DNA of 5,149 nt from Elusimicrobiota bacterium. Lineage in GTDB: Bacteria > Elusimicrobiota > Elusimicrobia > UBA1565 > UBA9628. The first letter of the stretch is position 1; every line of letters starts with the position of its first letter. The notes below the pieces were generated by a model. The model was not told the origin of the DNA. It was given only the letters and a program-made list of their open reading frames with translations, and made no database searches. Location: contig JAQUMZ010000221.1 of the NCBI GenBank assembly GCA_028717865.1, positions 1-5,149 on the forward strand. The letters are read 5' to 3'. Positions 1-5,149 of the stretch are shown one piece after another. Position numbers and translations under genes: made by a program.

Positions 1-1483
1 CAAGCCCTTCTTCGTCGACCAGTTCGAGCAGGACCTCGAGCTCGCCCAGTTGCTTGGCCGCCTCGGGAAAGGCGATGGTCCTCATGACCAGGCTGCCGAT
101 GGGGATATCGGTCGATGCGAACGGACGAGGCAGCGCCTTGGCCTTGGTCGCGAGGGTCTCGCCCTTGAGTTCCGGCAGCCTGGCGGCCACGGCGGTCTTG
201 ATCTCCCGGAACAGGCGCGAGAGCGCGTCGACGAACCGGTTCTCCAGGGCCACCACCGCCCGCGTCGCCTCGGCCACGGTCTGCGACGGGGACAGCGACT
301 TCTGCAGCTCCGGCATGCGGGGAGCCACGAGACGGCGGACCTCATCCGGTGTGAACACGCCGTTCTGCAGGTAGATGTTGAAAATCTCGGCCTGGTCCTT
401 CTCGTCGATGGCCCGCTTGTTGAACTGGAACGACCAGTCCTGGATGCCGAAGCCCCGGCGGATGACGTGCTTGGTGAGCTTCTCCGCCACCCGCATTTGG
501 AATGGCATGATGGTTTCTTCGTAGAAGGTCTGGGTCTGGTGATCGCCTGTCCCGGCCCCGATGTTGCCCGTCTCGATGATGGACACCTTGCCGGGCGGGA
601 CGCCGTAGACGGCCAGTATCTCGTTGCGTGTGAACTCGCGCAGTTGGAGGAACTCCATGTCCTTCTGGTTTACGCCCACCTGCTTAAACTCGACTTCGCC
701 CTCCATGACGAGGTCCGAGTGCGCCAAATCCGGGTTCTTGGCCCGCGCTGCCAGGTACTCGCGGTTGCGCTCCACCTGCTCGGGTGTGGCGTTCTTCATG
801 ATGAACGCGCCGCGGATCTTGGCCCCGTTGACGAAGAAGGCGCGGTTGTAGACCTGGGCGTACTTGTCCACCGTGATCGGCAGGATGAGGGAGGCGAGCG
901 GCGACAGGCCGTAGAGCGTCGCTCCCTTGGTGCCGAGCTTGAAGTGGATGACCTCGCGGGACTCGAAATCCACCTTGCCGGGCGTGGTTGCGAGGCGCGG
1001 GATCTGGACGTAGCCCAGGATCGTCCCATGCACGTCCGCCCGTGCCCGCATGGTCGTGGCGTCCAGGCTCCACAACTCCCTGGGCCTGCCGTCCGGCCCG
1101 TAGACCACCTCGATGAAGGCGTTGCCGAACACGTAGACGTCACGCGCCACGTCGTCGAGTATCTCCAGCAGAGTGTCGTTGGGGTTGCAGTTGGCGAAGA
1201 ACTCCTGGAGGGCCTCGGCGTTCTTCGGGTCCGCGCCGGGGCGGCTCGGTGTCAGGCTGTAGCCACGCGCCGTGACCGCCTTGCAGATGACGCCGACCAC
1301 GGCCCGCACCCAGCTCGTCTGCTCGTACATCTGGTTGAAAATCTCGAAGTCGATGTCGGGCAGGATGCCCTCGGCGGCCGATATGCCCGTCGCGTAGGAG
1401 ATGAGCTGCCTGGATGACTTCTTCACCTCATCCCGGATCACGTCGCCGAAGAGCGCCTTGACGATCCTTTCGCGCAAACTCAT
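1..1483 (-). CDS. Phage portal protein, HK97-like family (3' end beyond window)
   Basis: Portal proteins form the dodecameric ring at one capsid vertex through which terminase pumps DNA. My reading of the minus strand from the ATG at 1483 gives 494 codons without a stop, running off the left edge. Family hallmarks are visible: FGNAFIEVVYG at residues 119-129, REVIHFKLGTKGATLYGLSPL at 176-196 in shortened form (FKLG, then GLSPL), YNRAFFVNGA at 212-221, and AVYGVPPGKV at 291-300, followed by a TFYEETIMPF segment that matches the conserved stretch before the family's C-terminal helices. The start overlaps the terminase stop as ATGA and has no clear ribosome binding site, so translation is probably coupled. 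At 494+ residues it exceeds the common length of about 400-450; the extra C-terminal part (from about 400 onward) is charged and helical-looking. The assignment rests on motifs and on its position directly after the large terminase. Confidence 0.93.
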   Translation of the reverse strand, partial: MSLRERIVKALFGDVIRDEVKKSSRQLISYATGISAAEGILPDIDFEIFNQMYEQTSWVRAVVGVICKAVTARGYSLTPSRPGADPKNAEALQEFFANCNPNDTLLEILDDVARDVYVFGNAFIEVVYGPDGRPRELWSLDATTMRARADVHGTILGYVQIPRLATTPGKVDFESREVIHFKLGTKGATLYGLSPLASLILPITVDKYAQVYNRAFFVNGAKIRGAFIMKNATPEQVERNREYLAARAKNPDLAHSDLVMEGEVEFKQVGVNQKDMEFLQLREFTRNEILAVYGVPPGKVSIIETGNIGAGTGDHQTQTFYEETIMPFQMRVAEKLTKHVIRRGFGIQDWSFQFNKRAIDEKDQAEIFNIYLQNGVFTPDEVRRLVAPRMPELQKSLSPSQTVAEATRAVVALENRFVDALSRLFREIKTAVAARLPELKGETLATKAKALPRPFASTDIPIGSLVMRTIAFPEAAKQLGELEVLLELVDEEGL

Positions 1484-2841
1484 AGGTCGTCCGCGAACCG
1501 GATGCACGGCACGATGCGCTGCGCCTCGACGGCCTGCAACGCCAGCCACAATGCGTCGAGCATGTCCTCGGTCCCGTGGGGGAAGTGCAGCAGCTCCTCC
1601 TCCAGGTGGGCGGCCCAGCCGGTCCCGTCCGGCTTGGGGAGGCGCATCGAGCCGTTCTCGAAGAGCGGGGCCAGCCCGCGGATGCGGGCGTGCTTGTCGC
1701 CCTGCGTGTTGACGGGCTTTATGGGCAGGAGCTTCGTCTCGGGGTCGGTCCTGAGCGCCTCGATGAAGGCGGCCTGGAACCCGTTGGACTCGATGGCGAT
1801 GAGCTGCGGGTGGTAGTGCTTGTGGATGCGCTTGACCGCCTTGAGTTGCTCCGTGAACGGGATGCGGTCGCGGTATGCGTTGACCACATAGGCCGTCCCG
1901 TCCCGGTCGAGGGCGATGGTGACGATGGCGAAGCGGGAGTTGCCCTCGGAGCGGCCGATGGCGAGGTCCACGCCCGAGTAGACGGTCGCCCCGGCAGGCA
2001 GCTGGTCGTATCTGCCCGAGTCGAGCCAGGCCGCCTTGAAGTCCGAGCCCTCCTGCCCGGACGGATCGTTGAGCCAGAGGCAGTTGTAGTTGGCCGTGCC
2101 CAGCCGCGCCTTCTCCCTGGCGAGGTCCTCCTTCGTGAACCGCTCGGGGAACAGGATATGCTGAGTTCCCTTCTCGTCCTGCCACTCGGCCGCCAGGTTG
2201 ATGACCTTCCAGTCCTCGTAGCCGGGGTTGGCCATGATCCAGCCCGCCAGATCGTCGGTGTGCCAGCGGGTCATGACCACGATGATCTGGCCGCCGTGGT
2301 CGAGGCGGGGCAGCAGGTCGCGCTGGAACCACTGGATCACCTTCTGGCGCTGGTGCGGCGTCTGCGTGTTGCGGTTGGAGCAGGGGTCGTCCACCACGAT
2401 CAGGCTGGGGTGGACGCTCACGACCGTTCCCAGCACCGAGGCGACCGCGATAGAGGGCTCCTTGCGTATGGCGCTGCGGGGGATCAGGATGCGCTCTTCG
2501 GTCCAGGCGTCGGCGTGGAGGTCCCACTCGCCGAAGCGGGACCGGAACTTTGGGCTTTGCTGCAGGTGGCCCTTGATCTCGCGCAGGAATGCCTTCGAGT
2601 TGTCCAAGACCTCGTTGACCAAGAGGGCGCGGGTGTTGTGGTCCTCCTTGAGCCGCCAGAGCGGGTAGACCACGGTGCAGACCGTGCTCTTGAAATGCCT
2701 GGGCGGGGCCAGCAGCAGGAGGAATCGATGGCGCAGCAGCGCGTCGAACCAGGAGACGTGCATCTCGCCCAGCTTGTCGTAGCCCAGGACCTCATGGGCG
2801 AAGCAGAACAGGTTTTCCAGACGATCTTCGTGCGTGCTCAT
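1480..2841 (-). CDS. terL: Terminase large subunit (ATPase and nuclease)
   Basis: This 453-aa protein is the motor that packages phage DNA: it hydrolyses ATP at the portal and cuts concatemeric DNA. The ATPase half has a Walker A-like loop APPRHFKST (45-53), a Walker B strand LIVVDD (147-152), and a coupling motif VVMTRWHTDDLAG (188-200) typical of TerL. The nuclease half has an RNase H-type fold signature: GVDLAIG with D292, LIAIESNGFQ with E351, and TEDMLDAL with D426 and D429 as candidate metal-binding acids. All catalytic elements are present and the length is normal, so it looks functional. The ATG at 2841 lacks an upstream purine-rich site but overlaps the TGA of a short upstream ORF as ATGA; the stop overlaps the portal start the same way. 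The motif style resembles the group whose C-terminal domain is named after psiM2 ORF9, though I cannot confirm the subfamily. Confidence 0.96.
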   Translation of the reverse strand: MSTHEDRLENLFCFAHEVLGYDKLGEMHVSWFDALLRHRFLLLLAPPRHFKSTVCTVVYPLWRLKEDHNTRALLVNEVLDNSKAFLREIKGHLQQSPKFRSRFGEWDLHADAWTEERILIPRSAIRKEPSIAVASVLGTVVSVHPSLIVVDDPCSNRNTQTPHQRQKVIQWFQRDLLPRLDHGGQIIVVMTRWHTDDLAGWIMANPGYEDWKVINLAAEWQDEKGTQHILFPERFTKEDLAREKARLGTANYNCLWLNDPSGQEGSDFKAAWLDSGRYDQLPAGATVYSGVDLAIGRSEGNSRFAIVTIALDRDGTAYVVNAYRDRIPFTEQLKAVKRIHKHYHPQLIAIESNGFQAAFIEALRTDPETKLLPIKPVNTQGDKHARIRGLAPLFENGSMRLPKPDGTGWAAHLEEELLHFPHGTEDMLDALWLALQAVEAQRIVPCIRFADDL

Positions 2842-3101
2842 AGGATTCGACGTTTTGAACGCGTAAAAACGTGGGCGTTCGATGCAATCCCGAAAGATGT
2901 CTCTCGACGGGCGTTTCGAACGCTAAAAAATGAAGCCAGCCAGCTCAAAGCGTTCGAAATGAAAGCGTAGGGGGTGCTTGCGCGGTTGCGGGCTGAAAAT
3001 TTACGCAAAATCCGCGCGGCCCATGAACGCGATTCTCCGACGGAGAAATTCACTGGACATAATGACGCATTATGCTCAGTTGAGTCTGCCCTACGTTGCA
3101 C
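2838..3101 (-). CDS. Doubtful 87-codon ORF between terS and terL
   Basis: I do not recognise this product. For: a GTG start at 3101 sits 5 bases after a strong GGGAGGG (3113-3107), the start overlaps the terS stop by 11 bases, and the TGA overlaps the terL ATG as ATGA, which would explain how terL is translated without its own ribosome site. Against: the predicted protein is very basic and Ser/Arg-rich with few acidic residues and no motif, its third codon positions are only about half G or C while neighbours are far higher, and the DNA is full of short inverted repeats that look like DNA-level signals. It may be a true small gene with foreign composition, or a translated spacer kept open only to carry ribosomes from terS to terL. 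Confidence 0.3.
   Translation of the reverse strand: MQRRADSTEHNASLCPVNFSVGESRSWAARILRKFSARNRASTPYAFISNALSWLASFFSVRNARRETSFGIASNAHVFTRSKRRIL
2851..2961. repeat. Four alternating copies of a TCGAACGC-like motif upstream of terL
   Basis: The plus strand carries CGTTTTGAACGC (2851-2862) and CGTTTCGAACGC (2912-2923), which differ by one base. The reverse form GCGTTCGA occurs at 2875-2882 and 2950-2957, so orientation alternates along 107 bases. The 2911-2923 copy is itself a hairpin-like inverted repeat, GCGTT-TCG-AACGC. The copies lie between terS and terL. They could be protein-binding sites (TerS/packaging or a regulator); the function is inferred from position only. Confidence 0.6.
3033..3047. 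repeat. Perfect inverted repeat TTCTCCG-A-CGGAGAA
   Basis: Seven-base arms around a single base, 44 bases past the terS stop. No T-run follows on either strand, so it is not a convincing intrinsic terminator; its odd-length symmetry suits a dimeric protein's binding site. Confidence 0.6.
3058..3074. repeat. Perfect inverted repeat CATAATG-ACG-CATTATG
   Basis: Seven-base arms around three bases, directly downstream of the terS stop and ten bases from the repeat at 3033-3047. The arms are AT-rich, so a stable RNA hairpin is unlikely and a protein operator is the better guess. The adjacent CTCAGTTGAG (3075-3084) is a further short symmetrical element. Confidence 0.6.
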
Positions 3102-3639
3102 TGTTTCCCTCCCGCTTCTCGACCTCGACGTCGACCACCGGCGCGCCCGCTGCGGGCGCAGGGCAAGGTTTCGCCTGGCCCGCCGCCTGCCCAGCTACGG
3201 CGGCTTTCTCCGTCCAGTTCCTGACGATGACCTTCGCGCTCCGCTCGGAGAGTTCGAGTACCTCCTCCGGCATCCCGTCGGGCGAGGAGCCCGTGCGTCC
3301 CGCCAGGCTCATGAGAATGTTCTTGATCCGCTCGGCCGCCTCGATGCGGGCCGAGCCGTCCATGGCGTCGATGGTCTTCTTGCCGAGGGAGATGAGCCGG
3401 ATGAACTGCCGCCAGCCGAGCAGTTCGCCGCGCTTGAGGAGCTTGGCGACCGCGGGCGCGCGCTTGGCCTGGACCGCGGCGGGCAGATAGTTGTGCGCGT
3501 GGTCGATCCAGTACTTGATGACCGACTTCGAGACGTTGTTTTCCCGGGCAAGCTGCGACAGGGGCGTCCCGGCCTCATGCTTCATGATGGCCGCCGTGAT
3601 CTTGGCGTTGGCGTGCTTCTGCGGCCCGCTGCGCTTCAT
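3091..3639 (-). CDS. terS: Probable terminase small subunit
   Basis: This 182-aa protein most likely recognises phage DNA at the packaging site and delivers it to the large terminase. Residues 13-45 form a plausible helix-turn-helix (KITAAIMKHEAGTPLSQLA, then NNVSKSVIKYW), the expected N-terminal DNA-binding element. The middle (about 50-140) is helical and charged, suited to oligomerisation. The tail from about 145 is rich in Ala, Pro and Gly and ends in acidic and basic residues, like the flexible C-termini of many TerS proteins. I chose the ATG at 3639 because it overlaps the preceding stop as ATGA and has AAGGAG (3656-3651) 11 bases upstream. The same frame stays open to 3798, but those codons merely shadow the zinc-finger gene. 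TerS sequences diverge widely, so the call leans on the HTH, the size and the neighbouring terL and portal; another phage DNA-binding regulator is the alternative. Confidence 0.7.
   Translation of the reverse strand: MKRSGPQKHANAKITAAIMKHEAGTPLSQLARENNVSKSVIKYWIDHAHNYLPAAVQAKRAPAVAKLLKRGELLGWRQFIRLISLGKKTIDAMDGSARIEAAERIKNILMSLAGRTGSSPDGMPEEVLELSERSAKVIVRNWTEKAAVAGQAAGQAKPCPAPAAGAPVVDVEVEKREGNSAT
3107..3113 (-). promoter_or_regulatory. Strong ribosome binding site inside the end of terS
   Basis: Read on the minus strand this is GGGAGGG, five bases before a GTG at 3101. It lies within the last codons of terS and is the main reason to consider that translation restarts here and continues toward terL. 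It could also be chance, since Lys-Arg-Glu-Gly codons naturally give such purines. Confidence 0.4.
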
Positions 3640-3824
3640 GTCCCCTCGATCTCCTTCCAGCTCTGCTTCAACTCCAGGCGCACCTTGCGCTGGTACTTCC
3701 GCTGGTAGCGCCGCTGCCGCAGCCTGCGCCAGGCGGCGCGGCACTTCCCGGCGTGGACCCGCTGGTTCGGGAAGTCCGGCATGAACTTTTTCCCGCAAAA
3801 TCGGCAGGTCCTGCGCCTATACAT
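3636..3824 (-). CDS. Small C2HC zinc-finger protein upstream of terS
   Basis: This 62-aa protein opens with a probable zinc site: CRFC (C7, C10), then GKKF and a PNQ turn, then H24 and C28 (CxxC-x13-HxxxC). It resembles small bacterial and phage proteins of the form CxxCGxxFxP...NQxYCSxxCR, except that the third cysteine is histidine here. The C-terminal half (29-55) is packed with Arg and Lys and is likely a helical nucleic-acid-binding arm. Start choice is firm: GGGAG (3837-3833) lies eight bases before the ATG. Its stop overlaps the terS start as ATGA, so the two are probably co-translated. The slot just upstream of terS often holds an HNH nuclease in HK97-like phages, but I see no HNH catalytic motif here, so this is a binding finger rather than a nuclease as far as sequence shows. 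Its role is unknown. Confidence 0.75.
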   Translation of the reverse strand: MYRRRTCRFCGKKFMPDFPNQRVHAGKCRAAWRRLRQRRYQRKYQRKVRLELKQSWKEIEGT

Positions 3825-3873
3825 TGTTGCCGCTCCCGGCCGAACTGTCCATAAAGCCTTTTAAACTGCTCAT
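3817..3873 (-). CDS. Possible 18-aa linker ORF
   Basis: An ATG overlapping the stop of the 127-aa gene as ATGA opens an 18-residue frame, MSSLKGFMDSSAGSGNNV, whose TAG lies eight bases inside the start of the zinc-finger gene. There is no good ribosome site of its own. It would bridge the 45-base gap between two real genes by stop-start reinitiation. The peptide has no recognisable feature and may simply be chance. Confidence 0.2.
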   Translation of the reverse strand: MSSLKGFMDSSAGSGNNV

Positions 3874-4253
3874 CGCTCGACGGGCTCCCGCACGACTTGG
3901 CCGGTCTGCGCATCGCCTCGCGGCGGGCGGACCTCGCGCAGCCAGCCGCCCAGGTGCTTTTTGATGCGGTGGATGCCGCGCATGAAGTCATGGTTGTCCT
4001 TGAACGGCGCGAGAAGTTCGGCCTCGGATGCGAGCCAGGTAACCATGCCTGGGTTCTCGGCTCGCGCCTCGGCCAGGCAGGCCGGGTCGATGACCAGCAG
4101 AACATCCTCGCTTGGTGAATATGCGGGCGCGATGATCGCCCACTTGTAGTTCTCTTGCGAGCTGGCCGGATCGGTCGTGGCGCAAACCGGCGGCACTGGC
4201 TCAGGCCGGTCGGCCGGAGCAGGGCCCGCCAGCCGGTCGTTCAGGCTGCCCAT
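3870..4253 (-). CDS. Hypothetical phage protein, 127 aa
   Basis: I do not recognise this family. The N-terminal 33 residues are Pro/Ala-rich and look disordered. A compact core follows (35-110): NYKWAIIAPAYSP, a hydrophobic strand VLLVIDP (51-57), then helical stretches including NPGMVTWLASEAELLAPF (67-84) and a basic, His-containing helix HRIKKHLGGWL (95-105). The last 17 residues are polar. No signal peptide, membrane segment or catalytic motif is evident, so a small cytoplasmic protein is likely. The ATG at 4253 is well supported by two Shine-Dalgarno-like sequences just upstream, and codon use matches the main genes (mostly G/C third bases). It is the first gene after the iteron block, so its expression may depend on signals within that block. 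Its place between the replication and packaging genes is typical of small accessory phage genes. Confidence 0.65.
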   Translation of the reverse strand: MGSLNDRLAGPAPADRPEPVPPVCATTDPASSQENYKWAIIAPAYSPSEDVLLVIDPACLAEARAENPGMVTWLASEAELLAPFKDNHDFMRGIHRIKKHLGGWLREVRPPRGDAQTGQVVREPVER

Positions 4254-4258
4254 GACAG

Positions 4259-4270
4259 CCTCCCGCCTCC
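4259..4270 (-). promoter_or_regulatory. Tandem ribosome binding sites for the 127-aa gene
   Basis: On the minus strand GGAGG (4270-4266) is followed by GGGAGG (4264-4259), the latter five bases before the ATG at 4253. This fixes the start and shows the gene can be translated without coupling to anything in the repeat block above it. Confidence 0.7.
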
Positions 4271-4413
4271 AAATCGGGCGGGTGCATTCCCCCGGTCTGG
4301 CGGTGCATCAGGGTGCATCCCTAATGCACCCGAAAAGACCTTGCGGCGCAATGCTTTTTTGCTCAAAGTGCATTGGTGCATTCCAAAACGGGGTATACCT
4401 GTGTGTTTATGAC

Positions 4414-4437
4414 ATCCCCTTCCATCCCCTATCCCCT
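4414..4437. repeat. Three ATCCCCT repeats (G-runs on minus strand)
   Basis: ATCCCCT occurs at 4414-4420, 4424-4430 and 4431-4437, so the minus strand has three GGGG runs in a purine-rich stretch next to the AT-rich segment. It lies between the two iteron clusters. A fourth run needed for a standard four-layer G-quadruplex is missing. Confidence 0.55.
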
Positions 4438-4440
4438 CTC

Positions 4441-4480
4441 TCTTATATATTCTCCTTTCTAAACAAATACATATATAAAT
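4441..4480. other. AT-rich segment, candidate DNA-unwinding element
   Basis: Only 7 of these 40 bases are G or C in an otherwise GC-rich window, with TTATATAT and CATATATAAAT stretches. It directly abuts the right iteron cluster at 4483. The position suits the site where an initiator-helicase first melts DNA. I looked for paired -35 and -10 boxes here on the minus strand and found no well-spaced pair, though a promoter is not excluded. Confidence 0.55.
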
Positions 4481-4599
4481 CGAATGCACCAATGCACCCG
4501 ATTGGGAATTCAGCTTATCCCGCCGACACATTTTCGGGTGCATTCCAGGGTGCATTCCCCCGTGACCTAATGCACCAATGCACCCGCGAGAACGCGTGT

Positions 4600-5149
4600 T
4601 CATGCGCCGACCCCCGGCAATGCACCCTGCCGGTCCCCGTCATCCGCGAGCCGAAATCGATGGACCCGCTGGCCGTTTACGGTCCTGACCTTGAACTCGA
4701 CCTCCCATCCGGCGGCCTTGATGACCGTCAAAGCCTCCTTGACCCGCGCCATGAGCTGCTTGGCGTTCTCGAACGGGCGGGGGTAGCCGTGCTGCTTGGC
4801 CAGCGCGGTAAAGAGGTGCAGCAGCTGCCCCGCGCCCGCGTCGAAGCATACGCCGGGATCGTCGTCCGCCGGCAGCAGCTGGAACTGCTCGATGAACTCG
4901 GCCCTGGTCTTGTCGCCCGAGGCGGCCTTGAGGGCACGCGCGGCCCCGGCGAAGAGGTTGAGGAACTGCAGCACGACGTTGGTCTCGGCCGACGTTTCCT
5001 CGGACTCGGAACGCTGCGCGCCGAGCCACTGCGACCACAGCTCGCGCTCGATGCCCAGCTTGTCCTCCAGGGCGTCCCATATGAGGAAAGCGAGGGCGAG
5101 GCACTCGAAGGTGCGCTCCTTCGGGTGGCCCTTGAAGTCGCGCCTGAGC
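4600..5149 (-). CDS. C-terminal part of probable phage replication helicase/primase
   Basis: Only the last 182 residues are in the window; the 5' end lies beyond the right edge. The piece begins LRRDFKGHPKERTFECLALAFLIW, shortened here as RTFECLALAFLIWDALE, a helical segment reminiscent of the region after the ATPase core in phage helicases such as DUF927-type proteins. Further helices follow (58-75, 83-92, 108-120). Residues 125-168 look like a winged helix: a helix through AKQLMARVKEAL, then GWEVEFKV and RVHRFRL as the wing strands. No Walker motifs are present, as expected for a C-terminal tail, so helicase function is inference. Support comes from context: it precedes the packaging genes and its last codons run into the iteron array, as where an initiator-helicase lies beside its own origin. 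Its TGA stop lies at 4600-4602. Alternatives are another replication or DNA-binding protein. Confidence 0.45.
   Translation of the reverse strand, partial: LRRDFKGHPKERTFECLALAFLIWDALEDKLGIERELWSQWLGAQRSESEETSAETNVVLQFLNLFAGAARALKAASGDKTRAEFIEQFQLLPADDDPGVCFDAGAGQLLHLFTALAKQHGYPRPFENAKQLMARVKEALTVIKAAGWEVEFKVRTVNGQRVHRFRLADDGDRQGALPGVGA

Larger units (their letters stand above)
4281..4626. other. Candidate iteron-type replication origin
   Basis: The 7-mer GGTGCAT occurs on the plus strand at 4281, 4302, 4312, 4375, 4537 and 4549, with a one-base variant AGTGCAT at 4367. Its complement ATGCACC starts at 4324, 4484, 4492, 4570, 4578 and 4620. The copies form a left cluster (4281-4381) and a right cluster (4484-4626) around about 100 bases containing a C-tract and a segment with only 7 G/C in 40 bases. 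Three places share the same head-to-tail pair with an 8-base period (4367-4382, 4483-4498, 4569-4584). GGTGCATTCC recurs four times. The last copy lies inside the end of the upstream replication-type gene. Two iteron sets flanking an AT-rich segment beside a helicase gene is the known layout of SaPI origins, and phage P4 alpha likewise binds iterons; function here is inferred. Confidence 0.7.

Noticed and set aside
50..1417. 455-codon open frame on the plus strand
   Set aside because: It lies antisense to a portal gene with clear family motifs; long antisense frames are expected opposite GC-rich codons, and the product has no recognisable motif.
1576..2970. 464-codon open frame on the plus strand
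   Set aside because: Antisense to terL, which has all ATPase and nuclease motifs; this is a composition shadow.
3640..3798. N-terminal extension of terS to 3798
   Set aside because: These codons shadow the zinc-finger gene in another frame; the ATG at 3639 has ATGA coupling and an AAGGAG upstream.
4350..4368. Possible terminator: short TTGCGGCGCAA palindrome then TTTTTT on the plus strand
   Set aside because: The stem is only four or five pairs with an impossibly small loop, and no supported gene reads in that direction.
4241..4603. 120-codon minus-strand frame across the repeat block, starting in an ATGA overlap
   Set aside because: The GGTGCAT repeats are read in different frames within it, its product is low-complexity, and the next gene has its own strong ribosome sites. 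It is better explained as origin DNA that happens to be open.
4281..4626. CRISPR array
   Set aside because: Repeats are 7-10 bases, in both orientations and irregularly spaced, with no uniform spacers and no cas genes.

Overview
The window is part of a tailed double-stranded DNA phage or prophage (HK97-like portal and terminase lineage), with every supported gene on the minus strand. The DNA is GC-rich by eye, and the main genes strongly prefer G or C at the third codon position. I see no host marker, integrase or repressor, so I cannot name the host or say whether the element is integrated.

In transcription order (high to low coordinates): 5148-4600 is the C-terminal 182 residues of a protein that is probably the phage replicative helicase/primase, ending in a winged-helix-like segment. 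It runs into a striking non-coding block at 4281-4626. This holds 13 copies (12 exact) of the 7-mer GGTGCAT in both orientations, split into two clusters around a pyrimidine tract and a 40-bp AT-rich segment. That layout matches iteron-type replication origins such as those of the staphylococcal pathogenicity islands (SaPIs), and it is the main discovery candidate here. Next come an unrecognised 127-aa protein (4253-3870), a possible 18-codon linker ORF, a 62-aa C2HC zinc-finger protein (3824-3636) and a probable small terminase subunit (3639-3091). A low-GC3 stretch rich in short inverted repeats follows (2842-3090), which also carries a weakly supported 87-codon ORF. The large terminase subunit (2841-1480) and a portal protein (1483 to the window edge, incomplete) complete the window.

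The genes are packed as one leftward unit. Stop and start codons overlap as ATGA at 3636-3639 and 1480-1483, and also at 4600-4603, 3870-3873 and 2838-2841 if the less certain ORFs are counted. The functional reading is: replicate the genome (helicase plus iteron origin), then recognise it (small terminase), cut and pump it (large terminase), and thread it through the portal into the capsid. The repeats between the small and large terminase genes are a candidate packaging or control site.
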